This document shows positions 37,824-48,206 of a stretch of 64,000 nt of DNA, in pieces; the stretch's first letter is position 1, and every line of letters starts with the position of its first letter. The DNA is taken from the NCBI GenBank assembly GCA_900239685.1, contig OENT01000552.1, positions 27,020 through 91,019 of the forward strand, given 5' to 3'. The stretch comes from Rotaria macrura. Taxonomy: Eukaryota; Rotifera; Eurotatoria; Philodinida; Philodinidae. A program made the translations under genes and the position numbers. The notes under the pieces were generated by a model. The model ran no database searches. It saw only the letters and a program-made list of their open reading frames with translations, and had not been told where the DNA came from.

Positions 37824-39092
37824 ATGCTAAAGAGTCATTTAAAAAATGGTCAAAAGTTCGTCGCTGAACTCAATTTATTCAAGGAAAACTGCAACAGCAT
37901 AGAAGACACTCATCGATGTCGATTAGCAACACGAATCTACGTTATTTCGTTGGTATCTCTTCTATTCCTGGCGGCTAGTTTTGCAGCAATTGTTGTTCGC
38001 ACAATTGAGAATATTGTTTCTTCGCCATCTTTATCTGAATTTGAACATTTAGTCCAACACTATCCAAATACATTGAAGTGCCCCTGCACTAATTGGGCGA
38101 TTGCATATGACAAGTTTGTTAGCATCGATCTTCAATATCATCAAGTGTGCTCTAGTCAATTGATTGAACTACAATGGATTGAGTCAATCTACATCGAGAA
38201 GAATTTAACATTTGCAAGCTCGGATGATATTAGATTTCTTCTTAGCTCTTTCTGGCAAGTGATTGCGGCGGTGTGTCGAATAAGCCAGCAAGCAGCAATT
38301 GATACATTGAAAAATTTTCAAGAGGAGACATTTCTCAGTTCAACAGCAGCTACACGACAACTTATCACAGTGTATGCTCAAGCAGCTTTTGATACTTGGT
38401 TGCAAGCGACAAGAATGCAAGTAGTTCGCATGATATTCGCCACACAAAGTATTATGATGGCAAATCAATTAGTTTCTAGTCTAGGGACCAATATGTATCT
38501 TCAAGTTCCTCCTGGAGCAGTGGATATTGGCTCCACAGTTTTAATTACAAGAAACTTCGGAAATTGTTCCTGCGTTAATACAAATGGATGCCCACATGTG
38601 GCCTTCATCATCAGTGAATTCAATCAGACGATGAATGTTCCAGGGCTAACTAATGATTGCTCTGTAAGTAGAGCTACATTGGGCTCTACACTCGAATGCT
38701 ACTATAATCGAACATGTTTGTTGTTACTTCATGGTGATCTAGCTAATTATGTCGAACCGCTATCAGCTGATAACAATCGATATTTTTCTATTCATGCTAC
38801 TGTCGAGTCACTTCTTAATAGTTTAATGATTGATAATTACAATCTCGATGCTTCTCTTGGTTTGTATTATGTTCAGTGTAATCCTGTATATTGCTATTAT
38901 AAGTACACTCGTCGATTTCAGCCGCTTTTTATTACCACCACTATCATTGGTATTTATGGCTTTTTATCAATTTTTCTTCGCTTATTAGCACCTTGGATTG
39001 CAAAGATCATCATAAAGCGACAGGATCAACGACAAAATAGGGAAATTACTATGGTCAACGCTTCGCTGCTGTGTCAGCGGATTTGTAAGTAA
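37824..39092 (+). CDS. Two-TM 12-cysteine module protein, plus-strand module 1
   Basis: The frame has an ATG at 37824 and 422 codons. Order: cytosolic N-terminus with ELNLF (15-19), TM1 about 37-59 opened by ATRIYV, then an ectodomain with 12 cysteines at residues 86, 88, 109, 151, 248, 250, 256, 279, 292, 298, 352 and 357. TM2 follows at about 366-396 (IIGIYGFLSIFLRLLAPW), then a basic tail. N-glycosylation sequons are spread over the ectodomain (NLT, NCS, NQT, NRT). The frame reaches a stop at 39092, but a perfect GTAAGT donor at 39085 leaves phase 1. It could join the acceptor TTCTTCTTAG at 41062 in frame with module 2. The function is unknown and no known signature was recognised. The topology resembles DEG/ENaC and P2X subunits only in outline. 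Confidence 0.8.
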   Translation: MLKSHLKNGQKFVAELNLFKENCNSIEDTHRCRLATRIYVISLVSLLFLAASFAAIVVRTIENIVSSPSLSEFEHLVQHYPNTLKCPCTNWAIAYDKFVSIDLQYHQVCSSQLIELQWIESIYIEKNLTFASSDDIRFLLSSFWQVIAAVCRISQQAAIDTLKNFQEETFLSSTAATRQLITVYAQAAFDTWLQATRMQVVRMIFATQSIMMANQLVSSLGTNMYLQVPPGAVDIGSTVLITRNFGNCSCVNTNGCPHVAFIISEFNQTMNVPGLTNDCSVSRATLGSTLECYYNRTCLLLLHGDLANYVEPLSADNNRYFSIHATVESLLNSLMIDNYNLDASLGLYYVQCNPVYCYYKYTRRFQPLFITTTIIGIYGFLSIFLRLLAPWIAKIIIKRQDQRQNREITMVNASLLCQRICK

Positions 39093-41034
39093 CCTCCAAC
39101 GAGTTTGTGAGAAATTTCAAAGAATAACTTTAGACGATAATAGGTATCATTTCCTAAAAATATTTTTCTTCCACTGACCCATGAATTCCCTGCAAGGAAA
39201 ACAACTGCCAGGATCAATAATCACATGAAAATGTTTCGAGTATTGGTATCGATTGGGAAAGACTGAGGAGATATGTATAAGTAAAAATTCATTCAGAAAG
39301 ACAGAGGTTCCTTTTTTAATCTACACAAGCATAATAAATTGTAATATTAAATTGAGCGTAAGTTATTCAACGAGGGTACGTCAAGGAAAGGTGGCCTTGT
39401 TTTATCCGTATTCATTGTCACTCTCACACCGCATTCCTGAGTTATTCTTGTCTAATTAAAAACAAATAGTGCTCATCGATAGATTCTCTTGTCTTTTTCA
39501 GAAGGAGCGTAGTCGCTCAGTTTGGATACATTTCTGTCAGATGATGGTATATTTTTCTAATATTGTAAATCTCTATTCGACGAAATCGCATTTAGGATTT
39601 TTAACTATTCGTTGTAGTAAGCTCTTATCTTTAATGACACATAGAAATTTAGCTGCAATTTGATTTCTCGATCAACGAAGAAATATATATCAACGCTGGA
39701 TTTCAGATAAATTGAATGTCGAGTGGCGTACAGCAATCTTTTTCAAAAAGGTAATTTTTACTCCTGTTAGATAGAAATATGGTACAATCCGTTCTTTTTA
39801 TACTATTTCTGTTTCTTTTCTAATAAAAAAGTCTCACTGGATTGTGTGTTATGATTGCTTTTCGGTAAGAGTCCTACTACTTTTGGTAGTCTGTAAGCAT
39901 ACACTCCGTTTTGTTATGTCAATATTTTTACATGATTGACACTTAATAAATCTTATAGCTACCCCCTAGCAAATATATATTTTTATCTCTTTCGAGGATC
40001 TCACTTAGGCCATTCTCAAAGACCTATGTTGTCATCTAAATAAAATTGAGAACTGAGAATAGTTCTTTAAACTTTTGAAAATCAGCTGTTGAACTATCAC
40101 ATATTTTGAAAGATAGTCTTAATTTAACTAGAGCTTTTCTCTACTAACTTGCCAATTTCCAGAACTCTTCTAATCTGTTGATACATGGTATAGTATTAAA
40201 GCCTTTAGAAAAAATCCAATATTATAAGTTCTAATATCTATAAAAACTTCAGACCACTACATAGTTCAATTTATAAGATCTGGAGCTGCAAACGTGGTTA
40301 AAACGTGAGCCTCTGTTGGTATAATGCAACTCATAGCAGACTAAATACTCAATTTCTTGATCAGAATTCCTGCTCCTCAATATAGCTTACTAATATCTGT
40401 ATTCAAAAGGAAATTCAGCTTGATCGATCAAGTTTTTCTTGAAATATGGATCTTTTAAAGACAAGTCTAAAGTGTATGTTCATTTTGACGGGTTTCGGTA
40501 ATAAAGGGTATCAAAGATTGTGATATGCGTATTTTTCAATACAATATTCGGCTAATGTCATAAAATCTTGAATGCATCAAATATGATTCAGCATAATCTG
40601 ATAGCCGTAATTGGGCAAGAACGGTAGTGACTGATATGAAATTGCTCGTATCCCACCAAGATAGTCACAACTCGAGTGCAGATTCAAACTTTAGGCCTCA
40701 AATGACCTTAAAGAAATTGTTCGTCAGAAAACTTATTTTCAATTTTTGCTTAATTTACGAATGTGTTTTCGAGACATAGAGGTCAATTTTGAAAGCTCCA
40801 TATCGAGTTCTTCAGTTGGCGCTATTTTCTGAAAAACTCGATTTCTATTGGTTTTCAGCAAACCGGTGCGTTCTCAAAGCAAATAGAGCTCATGTTCGGA
40901 TTGGTCAGACTTGATTACATATTATCGTAGATTTTTCGAGCTTAGATCAACTCCTAAAAGCTATCTTCTAGTTAGTTACATAGACAAAAAGCGAGACAAA
41001 CAATTTTTTGTCTGCTAGACCCTATCCTTCAGAA
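39093..41034. other. Gap between plus-strand modules 1 and 2
   Basis: No frame with module homology or other coding signal. Under the multi-module reading it is a ~1.98-kb intron (39085-41062). No repeat structure was recognised. Confidence 0.45.
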
Positions 41035-42426
41035 ATGGGAATGATACTATATTTCTTCTTAGTGCAACTCATGCGTGCTCATTTTATGAACATTCCAACT
41101 ATCGTGTGGCATAATTTAAAGAATCTCAATATTTTTCAAAGTCAATCACCTTCTACAGAAGAACAGCTAATGAAAGAAAGGATCACAACGCGAGCATTCA
41201 TCGCTCTTCTAGTATTTTCGGCTATTGGGTTAACTTTTTATATATTCTTGTCGGTAGCTGTTCAAACAGTGACTATTGTGTCCCCATCTATTTCAACCTA
41301 CTTGAACCTGTATGCAGACCAAAAAGACTCATTGACCTGTCCTTGTTCGCAGTTATCAATTGCTTATGAGAAATTTTTGAATATTACCTATGTTCAGCAT
41401 CAAGTTTGTTCAAGCGATTTAACGTCAGCATCATGGCTTCAATATCTCCTAATGGCTAATTCAACTAGATTCGAGTATGGATCGGTTTTTGCAGGATGGG
41501 TCGATATTCGAATAATTGGTACATCGTATTTTCAAATATTAAACACATTTTGTTCAATGGCAAGGACAATTATTGATGATACTTATAAAACATTTCGTCT
41601 GACCCAATATGTCAATGATAGAGTAATATCTCCAAACAGGTTTTATCAAGATACTGAATCCATCATAAATTCATTCCTTAACTTAACTGTCAACGACTTT
41701 CTACAGATGAAGCGATTCATTGATACCGCTATCGATTCAGATCAATTTTTTATTGGTTCGAATATGAATGAGCTCCTAAGCACGAGGATTAATGGAGATG
41801 TATTTTTTACAGAAATGGATTTTTATAAAAATTTGGTGGTGCATGAATCTCATTATACGTCCAGTGGGGCATGTTGGTGCAGTATAGATTATTCTACTTG
41901 CGCGCTCGTACCTTACTTATCGCTCGATAGGGACAACCTAGGTGATCCCAACTCGTTTTTTCCCGGATTATCTATTGGTTGCAGACCTTCATTTGGTTTA
42001 TATCGATCCAAGATAGATTGGTGGTATAATCAAACCGTTCTCAATAGACTTTTGACTTCCTATAGTTTTACCATACCAGAAACTGTAACACCACTAAATA
42101 TAGAGGCACTTACTTTTAGTTCATCTCGCTATAAAATCACCAGTGAAACGGCTGAACTAGTCGATGGGATGTTTATCGAATCATGGAATGCAGATAGTAC
42201 TCGTTTCGATTTGTTTTATGATCAATGCGCACCTATGTCATGTTCGTACAAAGTCGTAGAACAGCGAGGAACGATTATTGCCATTCTATTAATTATATCA
42301 ATTTCGAGTGGACTCAATCAATTTTTAAGATTAATTGTTCCAATCATTATAAATATTGCTTTCTTTTCTCGAGAAAAATGGCGAAACCTACAGTTTAGAC
42401 GTGGTATGTATAATGAATTGTTTTAG
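41035..42426 (+). CDS. Two-TM cysteine-rich module protein, plus-strand module 2
   Basis: ATGs at 41035 and 41086 are both in frame; the later one (MNIPTIVW) matches the start region of module 3 and may be the true start if this is a separate gene. The layout is as in module 1: NLNIFQ, TTRAFI before TM1, SLTCPCSQLSIAYEKF, QVCSS, CWCSIDYSTC, and TM2 with GLNQFLRLIVP. It has only 10 of the 12 family cysteines. The two missing ones are those that the other modules carry as EC...C after QSTL; here the segment reads KIDWWYNQTVLNRLL. Joint loss suggests they form one disulfide. A GTATGT donor at 42404 leaves phase 1, as in the other modules. If spliced at 41063 and 42404 the exon is 1341 nt, a multiple of three. 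Confidence 0.8.
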   Translation: MGMILYFFLVQLMRAHFMNIPTIVWHNLKNLNIFQSQSPSTEEQLMKERITTRAFIALLVFSAIGLTFYIFLSVAVQTVTIVSPSISTYLNLYADQKDSLTCPCSQLSIAYEKFLNITYVQHQVCSSDLTSASWLQYLLMANSTRFEYGSVFAGWVDIRIIGTSYFQILNTFCSMARTIIDDTYKTFRLTQYVNDRVISPNRFYQDTESIINSFLNLTVNDFLQMKRFIDTAIDSDQFFIGSNMNELLSTRINGDVFFTEMDFYKNLVVHESHYTSSGACWCSIDYSTCALVPYLSLDRDNLGDPNSFFPGLSIGCRPSFGLYRSKIDWWYNQTVLNRLLTSYSFTIPETVTPLNIEALTFSSSRYKITSETAELVDGMFIESWNADSTRFDLFYDQCAPMSCSYKVVEQRGTIIAILLIISISSGLNQFLRLIVPIIINIAFFSREKWRNLQFRRGMYNELF

Positions 42427-42649
42427 CTTGAATTTTGTTATAATGAAATTTTTAACAGAATAGAAGGGATAAGGCAAAGTTTATAGTGATAAGTTGAGAA
42501 AATTCTGTACAAAAAGAAATTTTATAGCTAAGCAAAGTATGCTTACATTGATTTTACATCAAGAGTCATTTAGTTTCTGTTGATTAAGCAGATCAATGTG
42601 GATTAGTGCAAAGCAGAAATTAGATTCATCGATTCTATATATTCGCAGT

Positions 42650-44957
42650 GTTGGTTAATGCGAACGGGGACCGATCAATTCGTCACAGACTATTCGTCGC
42701 GCGATCAATTCGCCGCATAACAAGTTGTCACGTTCTGTTCGTCGCAATGTATTCTTCATATATATATAAATATTATCGCATGAAAAATCCTTTCGATTTG
42801 AACTTAATAAATTTTCTTCTTCATAGAGAGAAATGCATTGAGATGTTATCCAATTATATTTATAAAAATTTAAATTATGCATAGAAAGAAAAATCTACAA
42901 AAAAAACTTTAGAGAGAGATATTTCCAACCATATTAGTTAAGAATCGATGGAGTTGCGATGAGTCGTAGGTGCCGACTATGCGTTCAATTCTTTCATTAA
43001 GCTTTTTATAACAGGCTTTTTGTGTTTTAACTAAGTGACCTTGAGCTATTTTGGTAATGCTGATTTCAAATTTTGATTGTTCTCGACGAATCTTCTCCTT
43101 TCACTGGATTATATTTGGATGCTTAATAGATTCCCGACTAGCGAACGCATTATGCCAACATTCAACAACATTATTCGATCTAGGTTTACCACTGACGACA
43201 CGATCATAAACATTCCATAGTTGATGAGTAAATTGAGGGTTTTTCCGACCGGCAACAAAGGAATATCAAAAAGAGATAAAATTTTACAATAATAAAAATG
43301 ATGTACCTCTTCGTTTGCGTTCACCAATCCAAGTTTTTTCGAATTAATCGAGTAACTCCTCTGCATCGTCGTCGAATTGTTCAGCCACTGAGTCAAACGC
43401 CGTTGTGGCATCACCTACCGGAACAAAGGCAAGAGCAATCAATTTCTTAACATTTAAGCGAAAATACCCATCCTCTCAGTATTTTGTCGCGAGTTCCTTC
43501 TTTTAAACCTGGCGCCATACTGCTTGTCCAAAGTGAAAGAGACATCCTGTAATGACCACTTAATTAAGATTATTTTTTGTAAGTAGAACAGTACCTTTGT
43601 GTAAAACAGTCGGTAGCATATCTTTAATTGCCTTGATTGTGCCAGTTTCGAAGTCAGTCATGGTTGAATCTGGTTAAAAATTATTTTGTTCTAAGACTTT
43701 TTCGAGGAACAAATTATAATCGTTGGTGCTTTTACCAATTAATAGTCCGTAAACGAGAGGAATAACTGTATTTGTCATCATAGCATGTAATGTGAATAGC
43801 TGATAAAAGTCATCACGGCACACCTAAAAGAGAGAGAAACAATTAAAGAGAGAAGAGAGAACAGTTAATTGATAGCTTACTTTAGACGTTCCATTAGCGA
43901 TCCAATGCTTGTATTGTTTCAAAATCGATAAATTGCTTTTTATTGTAAAAAGAGTGCATTTTTCGCTCTCAAATAAAATAAAATCTTCATCACGATCAGT
44001 TTTTCGTAGTTTTTCAAGTAAACGACCATCAAGACCTAATGCTGGAGCAGCACGTCGTCGACGAATAGTAAGCGCTAGGGCATCAGTTTTCGGAAGTTGA
44101 CCAGATGCACATAGAGGATATGTTCGTAAAACGTTGTGAAGAATTGACCTAGTTTGCTCATCTATCGTCGCCACACGAGCTTTGATTTCGTTCTTTAATT
44201 GAATCGCAGGGATAAGATCAGGATTAGGAGCATGACAGTGAGCTGTTGGTAGAGTGAGAAATATATCCATTGATAAATTAGTATGGCAACGTGCTAAATT
44301 GAGAATTTTTTTCATTTTAATCAAAACATCAATGAGTAAAATCAATTTACCTTTGCAATCACGGTTTCTACAGCGAAAGATCGATTTCGTTGTTATTGAA
44401 CGCTCCAGAGTATAGATGTAACATTCATAAATTATTGATTTTCTTTTTCAGTAGCAAGTTGTTGAATTTGAGACATTGTGTGTTGAGAGTTGCTGATAGT
44501 ATACGATGAGATGAGTGACTTCTTTGATAGCAAACTTTCTCTTTTATATGGATGAGTCACAAAATTAAGAACATAAAATCAATCTTGTTGTTGACATAGA
44601 TTAAGTAGCCATACAGTTTAAGAGTAACAAATCCAAATATATCTTGATCATATCAAGTCTGTTATACGTAACATGCACAAGTTTTGCTTTGTTTCACTGA
44701 TCCGTTTTCCCAATTTACAGCTATAGTATCCAGAATAATTGTTAACCCTGAAGAGCTTTTACAATTTAGTATTTTATTTTTTTTTATTCAAATCTACATT
44801 CGTCTATTAGTATACGAATAAACACAATTAATAAAAATATGTAAGAATTCATTTTATACGTTGATATGTGTGATGAGCGTAGTGTGACTAATTACATGCG
44901 ACGGACAGAACACAACAAATTGTTATGCGACGAATCGAACTAGCGCCATGCGAACAA
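42650..44957. mobile_element. MULE transposon with FLYWCH transposase, decayed
   Basis: Terminal inverted repeats: about 42690-42755 (ATTCGCCGCATAACAAG...TTCTGTTCGTCGCAATGTA) matches the reverse complement of about 44895-44945. The outer parts, with further TTCGTCGC words, extend to about 42650 and 44957. Several TTCGTCGC-type subrepeats sit inside the left end. The interior encodes a MULE transposase on the minus strand. At 2.3 kb it is close to full length. It lies between plus-strand modules 2 and 3 and, under the multi-module reading, inside their intron. Confidence 0.85.
42909..44476 (-). pseudogene. FLYWCH-MULE transposase, broken
   Basis: The frame opens with ATG at 44476. An early shift separates that start from the FLYWCH zinc finger: YIYTLERS, FRCRNRDCKG, a ~55-bp GTAAAT...TTTAG intron, then CHTNLSMDIF and HCHAPN. 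The DDE region follows: FILFESEKCTLFTIKSNLSI, KHWIANGTSK (first Asp replaced by Asn), a short intron, MTDFETGTIKAIKDML, KGCLFHFGQAVWRQ and NNVVECWHNAF (Glu). In-frame stops lie after EQNNF, after EELLD and after HPNIIQ, and the frame shifts after AVWRQ. It cannot make transposase. Intron positions and the FLYWCH-MULE layout are typical of animal, including rotifer, elements. Confidence 0.85.
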
Positions 44958-46667
44958 ATATCAATTAATTTTCATGTAGAACGCTTTTAGCTGACAATGT
45001 ATCAATGTGTATAAGTTGTGAAAACTTAAGTAAACCTCGTCTCACAAAAAAAGGCTTTTGCATAAAAAGGATCGCATAGTTAATTTTATGAGCTATGCAA
45101 ACTATGCTAAAGGCCAATATTTCTCTCGCAGCACTACTCATTTTCTTTATTCTGTTAATTAATATTTGTGCAATATATCATGACCATGAACAAGACTATT
45201 ATTTATCATTTGGAGGTATGTATTGTATCATACGGAATCATTAAGCGCTAACATCAGTTTGGGATTAAAAGATGAATAGGAACGAAAGATTTAAATTAAC
45301 TAGATAGGAGGGAAAATGTGGTCAAAAGGTACATGGATATATCTATGTTTTCTTGTATTTCAGATGGTTTGCATGATGTTAAAATTTTTATCTATCCACA
45401 CAGATTTTTATTCTTTCTGTGGAGTTTGTGCTGAATCAAAATGATTTGATTAATATTAGCCAAATCATGTCATTTCCCTTCCCATTATCACACCTTTAAA
45501 GTTAAACGCAGTCATCTTATAAACGTGTTACTAATATCCGATTCTTATTTCAACCACCACTCCACAAGATCCATTCAGTAGTACAATCAGATTTTATACA
45601 CACTTTTGAGTATGATCTAAAAATGTGAGCCTACTAATCAATAGAGCTTATCAAATTATACTTAGAACAGATTCATCGTCGAACAAAAGATATTGTTGAA
45701 TTCCGTTATGCGATGCACTAAACAAGTTTTCAGGAAACTCAGTAGCCTTCAGACATTAACTCGATTTCCGGAAGCCCAACTATTATACGGAAATTTCTAT
45801 CAGTTTCTTTAGTGATCTAATGGCCCATGGCAAAAAAAACGTTGCTTTTAAATGCTGCAAAACGCGTTAATGCTGGCCGGTTTAACGCGTTTCGCAGCTT
45901 CTAAACCGGTTAAAAACGCCGCGAGACGATACATTTTCGTTTTCATTCGGGAATTCTGGTTCCGAAACGCGTTTGGAGTAAGTGGGAAAAGGGTTTTATA
46001 CGCTTCTCGTCAAGGGAAACACTGCGAAACGCGTTAGATCGACCAGCATTAACGCGTTTCGCAGTGAATATATCCTTGTTTTTTTTGCCATGGGGGGTAT
46101 TTAGAGGATATAGATCATAATGGGCATAGAGCATAGGATACCTTGTATAACTTCCCATGATAGTGCATCAGTTTCTAAGAATCAAACCAATTTCAGGAAA
46201 TCAAATAAGATCATAGTAGGAAAAAGACTACAGGTGAATAGCTTAGCCAGAATTTATTTCACAGTAGTAGGCAAATGGAGGAAGTGAGGATGCCTCTAAA
46301 GGAGTCATACCACATCTCTCTAAATGACGGACCACGCATATGAATTTTACTGCTCTCGCCTTTAGTTTAAGGGTGTCCACCGAATTGAAGTAAAGTGTTG
46401 TGATATGGAAAAGAGGGGGAACTGACCATTGAGGTATGCTTGAAACTTAGAGCCAGTCAGGCCTTATATGTCCATTCGGAGTGTCTCAACCATCAAGTTG
46501 CAGTATAATCAGTTTCCGGGAAACTAGAACAACGCATCATATGGTAAGAATTTATACTAATGAAGGATACTTATCTCTGCAAACGTTTAGCTAGAATAAC
46601 AGTTGTAAAATATTTAAAAAAACTTGAAATGAAATGAAGAGGCAAACATAACGAGAGTTCATTTTTA
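44958..46667. other. Gap before plus-strand module 3
   Basis: It holds the MITE at 45824-46094. No frame with homology to the module family or any other gene was seen. Confidence 0.5.
45824..46094. mobile_element. MITE with CCATGGC TIRs and AACGCGTT repeats
   Basis: CCCATGGCAAAAAAAAC at the left end is matched by its reverse complement at 46078-46094, bounding ~271 bp. Inside, AACGCGTT (a palindrome) appears at least five times, twice within longer inverted blocks TGCGAAACGCGTTAATGCTGG and relatives. The dense CpG-containing palindromes stand out in AT-rich DNA. No coding capacity. Confidence 0.75.
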
Positions 46668-48092
46668 ATGCTGAATTCTTTTATTTTGACTCATATAATG
46701 AATATTCCGATATTGATATCAGGTGGATTATCAACCATGTTCCAACCTAAACGATTTCTTCGAACACTGGCCCAACTAAACGTTTTTCAATCGAATGGTA
46801 ACGATCAAACAATGATACGTCAACAGCAGTGGTTTACACGAGTTTATCTCATACTTATGATTTTCTGTACTACCATCTTCATATTTTACTCAAGTGTAGT
46901 GACACGTGTTCAAACTATAGCATATTCAAAACCGTCCATTGATGATTTTGAGCGATTCTTTCGTCTCTATCCAAATACTCTTCAGTGTCTGTGTACACAA
47001 AAATCCATCCAATTTACTGATTTTGTCAGTGAACTGGATGTAAAGGCTCTTCATCCAATCTGTACTAGTGTGTTCGTGTCGGATCCATGGATAAATTATC
47101 TTACAGGCACTCATAGCTTAGGTAGAGAAGTCCAGGATGTTGATTTTCGTAGATGGGGTAAATTTGTTTTTATCACTATTCAACAATGGTGTTCGATGGC
47201 ACAGGATAGCTTGGCGAGTAGTTTGTCAGTATTCAAATCTCGAAAACTAGTTATAGATCAAATGATATCACGAGAAATATTTCAACAGCAAATCAATTCA
47301 ATCTTAGATCTGTTTTACGCATCAGTATCTGTTGTATTTACTCAAAGTTTAGAAGTTTTTCGTTCGATTGTACATGGAGATGCTTTCATAAATCAATTTC
47401 AATTTAACTGGAAATTTCTGATCAGTAGCATTCACTTTCAAAACGCAACTGTTTTCAGTTTACCTGCTCTTTATGAGAATCCATACACAAATCGCACATG
47501 CTCATGCGCTACATCGCGATCGTGTTTCGCAGAAGCACATTTATTTGATATGTTTCTCGAATTTGCCTCCGACTATTATTACTCGATTCCTGGAATATAT
47601 GTAAGTTGTTCACTGATTGAGGCAGTGCTTCAATCTTCTTTAGCCTGTTTCTATTCATCAGAATGCATAAACACATTAACTCATGCCATAAGTGGTCATG
47701 ATACGCTCTCATCTTTCATATGGCCGATGCCTTCAGAACCATTCGAACCTATCAACAGCTCCTTATCACGATTTACTGAAAATGAATCACTTTCGACTAT
47801 CATCAATGCCATGTTCATCGAATCATGGACAAGTAATATCTCCTATGAGATGCTTTTTGATGTTTGCGCACCCAGTGAATGTACTTTCTCCTACTATTAT
47901 CGCTTTGATATTTTGGATATTTTAACAACATTCTTGAGCATTTACAATGGTTTGATGGTTTTTCTTCGATTCTTATCACCTATGCTCGTTCAAGTAGTTA
48001 TTCGTTTTCGCAACCGATTTCGTGTTTCACCGAACATACCATCCCTACCATTTAATTTCGTTGGAGAATCTTCTCTTAATAACTATAAATAA
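46668..48092 (+). CDS. Two-TM 12-cysteine module protein, plus-strand module 3 (terminal)
   Basis: The 474-codon frame has ATGs at 46668 and 46698. The stretch CTCATATAATGAATATTCC around the second matches the start of module 2, which favours an own start there. It has LNVFQ, FTRVYL before TM1, then all 12 cysteines: LQCLC, ICTS, WCSM, TCSCATSRSC, SCSLIE, ACFYSSEC, VCAPSEC. TM2 is YNGLMVFLRFLSPMLV. The tail ends without a donor, and AATAAA at 48088-48093 overlaps the stop; a second lies at 48201. So this is the end of a transcript. An alternative acceptor (GATATCAG) at 46722 is in phase with the module 2 donor. Using it, modules 1-3 would form one frame of exactly 1324 codons. Confidence 0.8.
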   Translation: MLNSFILTHIMNIPILISGGLSTMFQPKRFLRTLAQLNVFQSNGNDQTMIRQQQWFTRVYLILMIFCTTIFIFYSSVVTRVQTIAYSKPSIDDFERFFRLYPNTLQCLCTQKSIQFTDFVSELDVKALHPICTSVFVSDPWINYLTGTHSLGREVQDVDFRRWGKFVFITIQQWCSMAQDSLASSLSVFKSRKLVIDQMISREIFQQQINSILDLFYASVSVVFTQSLEVFRSIVHGDAFINQFQFNWKFLISSIHFQNATVFSLPALYENPYTNRTCSCATSRSCFAEAHLFDMFLEFASDYYYSIPGIYVSCSLIEAVLQSSLACFYSSECINTLTHAISGHDTLSSFIWPMPSEPFEPINSSLSRFTENESLSTIINAMFIESWTSNISYEMLFDVCAPSECTFSYYYRFDILDILTTFLSIYNGLMVFLRFLSPMLVQVVIRFRNRFRVSPNIPSLPFNFVGESSLNNYK

Positions 48093-48206
48093 AGCGTTAA
48101 CTATTATTTCATACCCGACATGTTTTAAAACCTGTTATTCAATACTCACTCGCTTAAAATTTGCACATAAATTTCACACAGCACATTAATTCATTTTGAA
48201 AATAAA
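48088..48206 (+). terminator. Poly(A) signals after plus-strand module 3
   Basis: AATAAA overlaps the stop codon at 48088-48093, and another is at 48201-48206. The second gives a more usual distance to the cleavage site. Confidence 0.5.
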
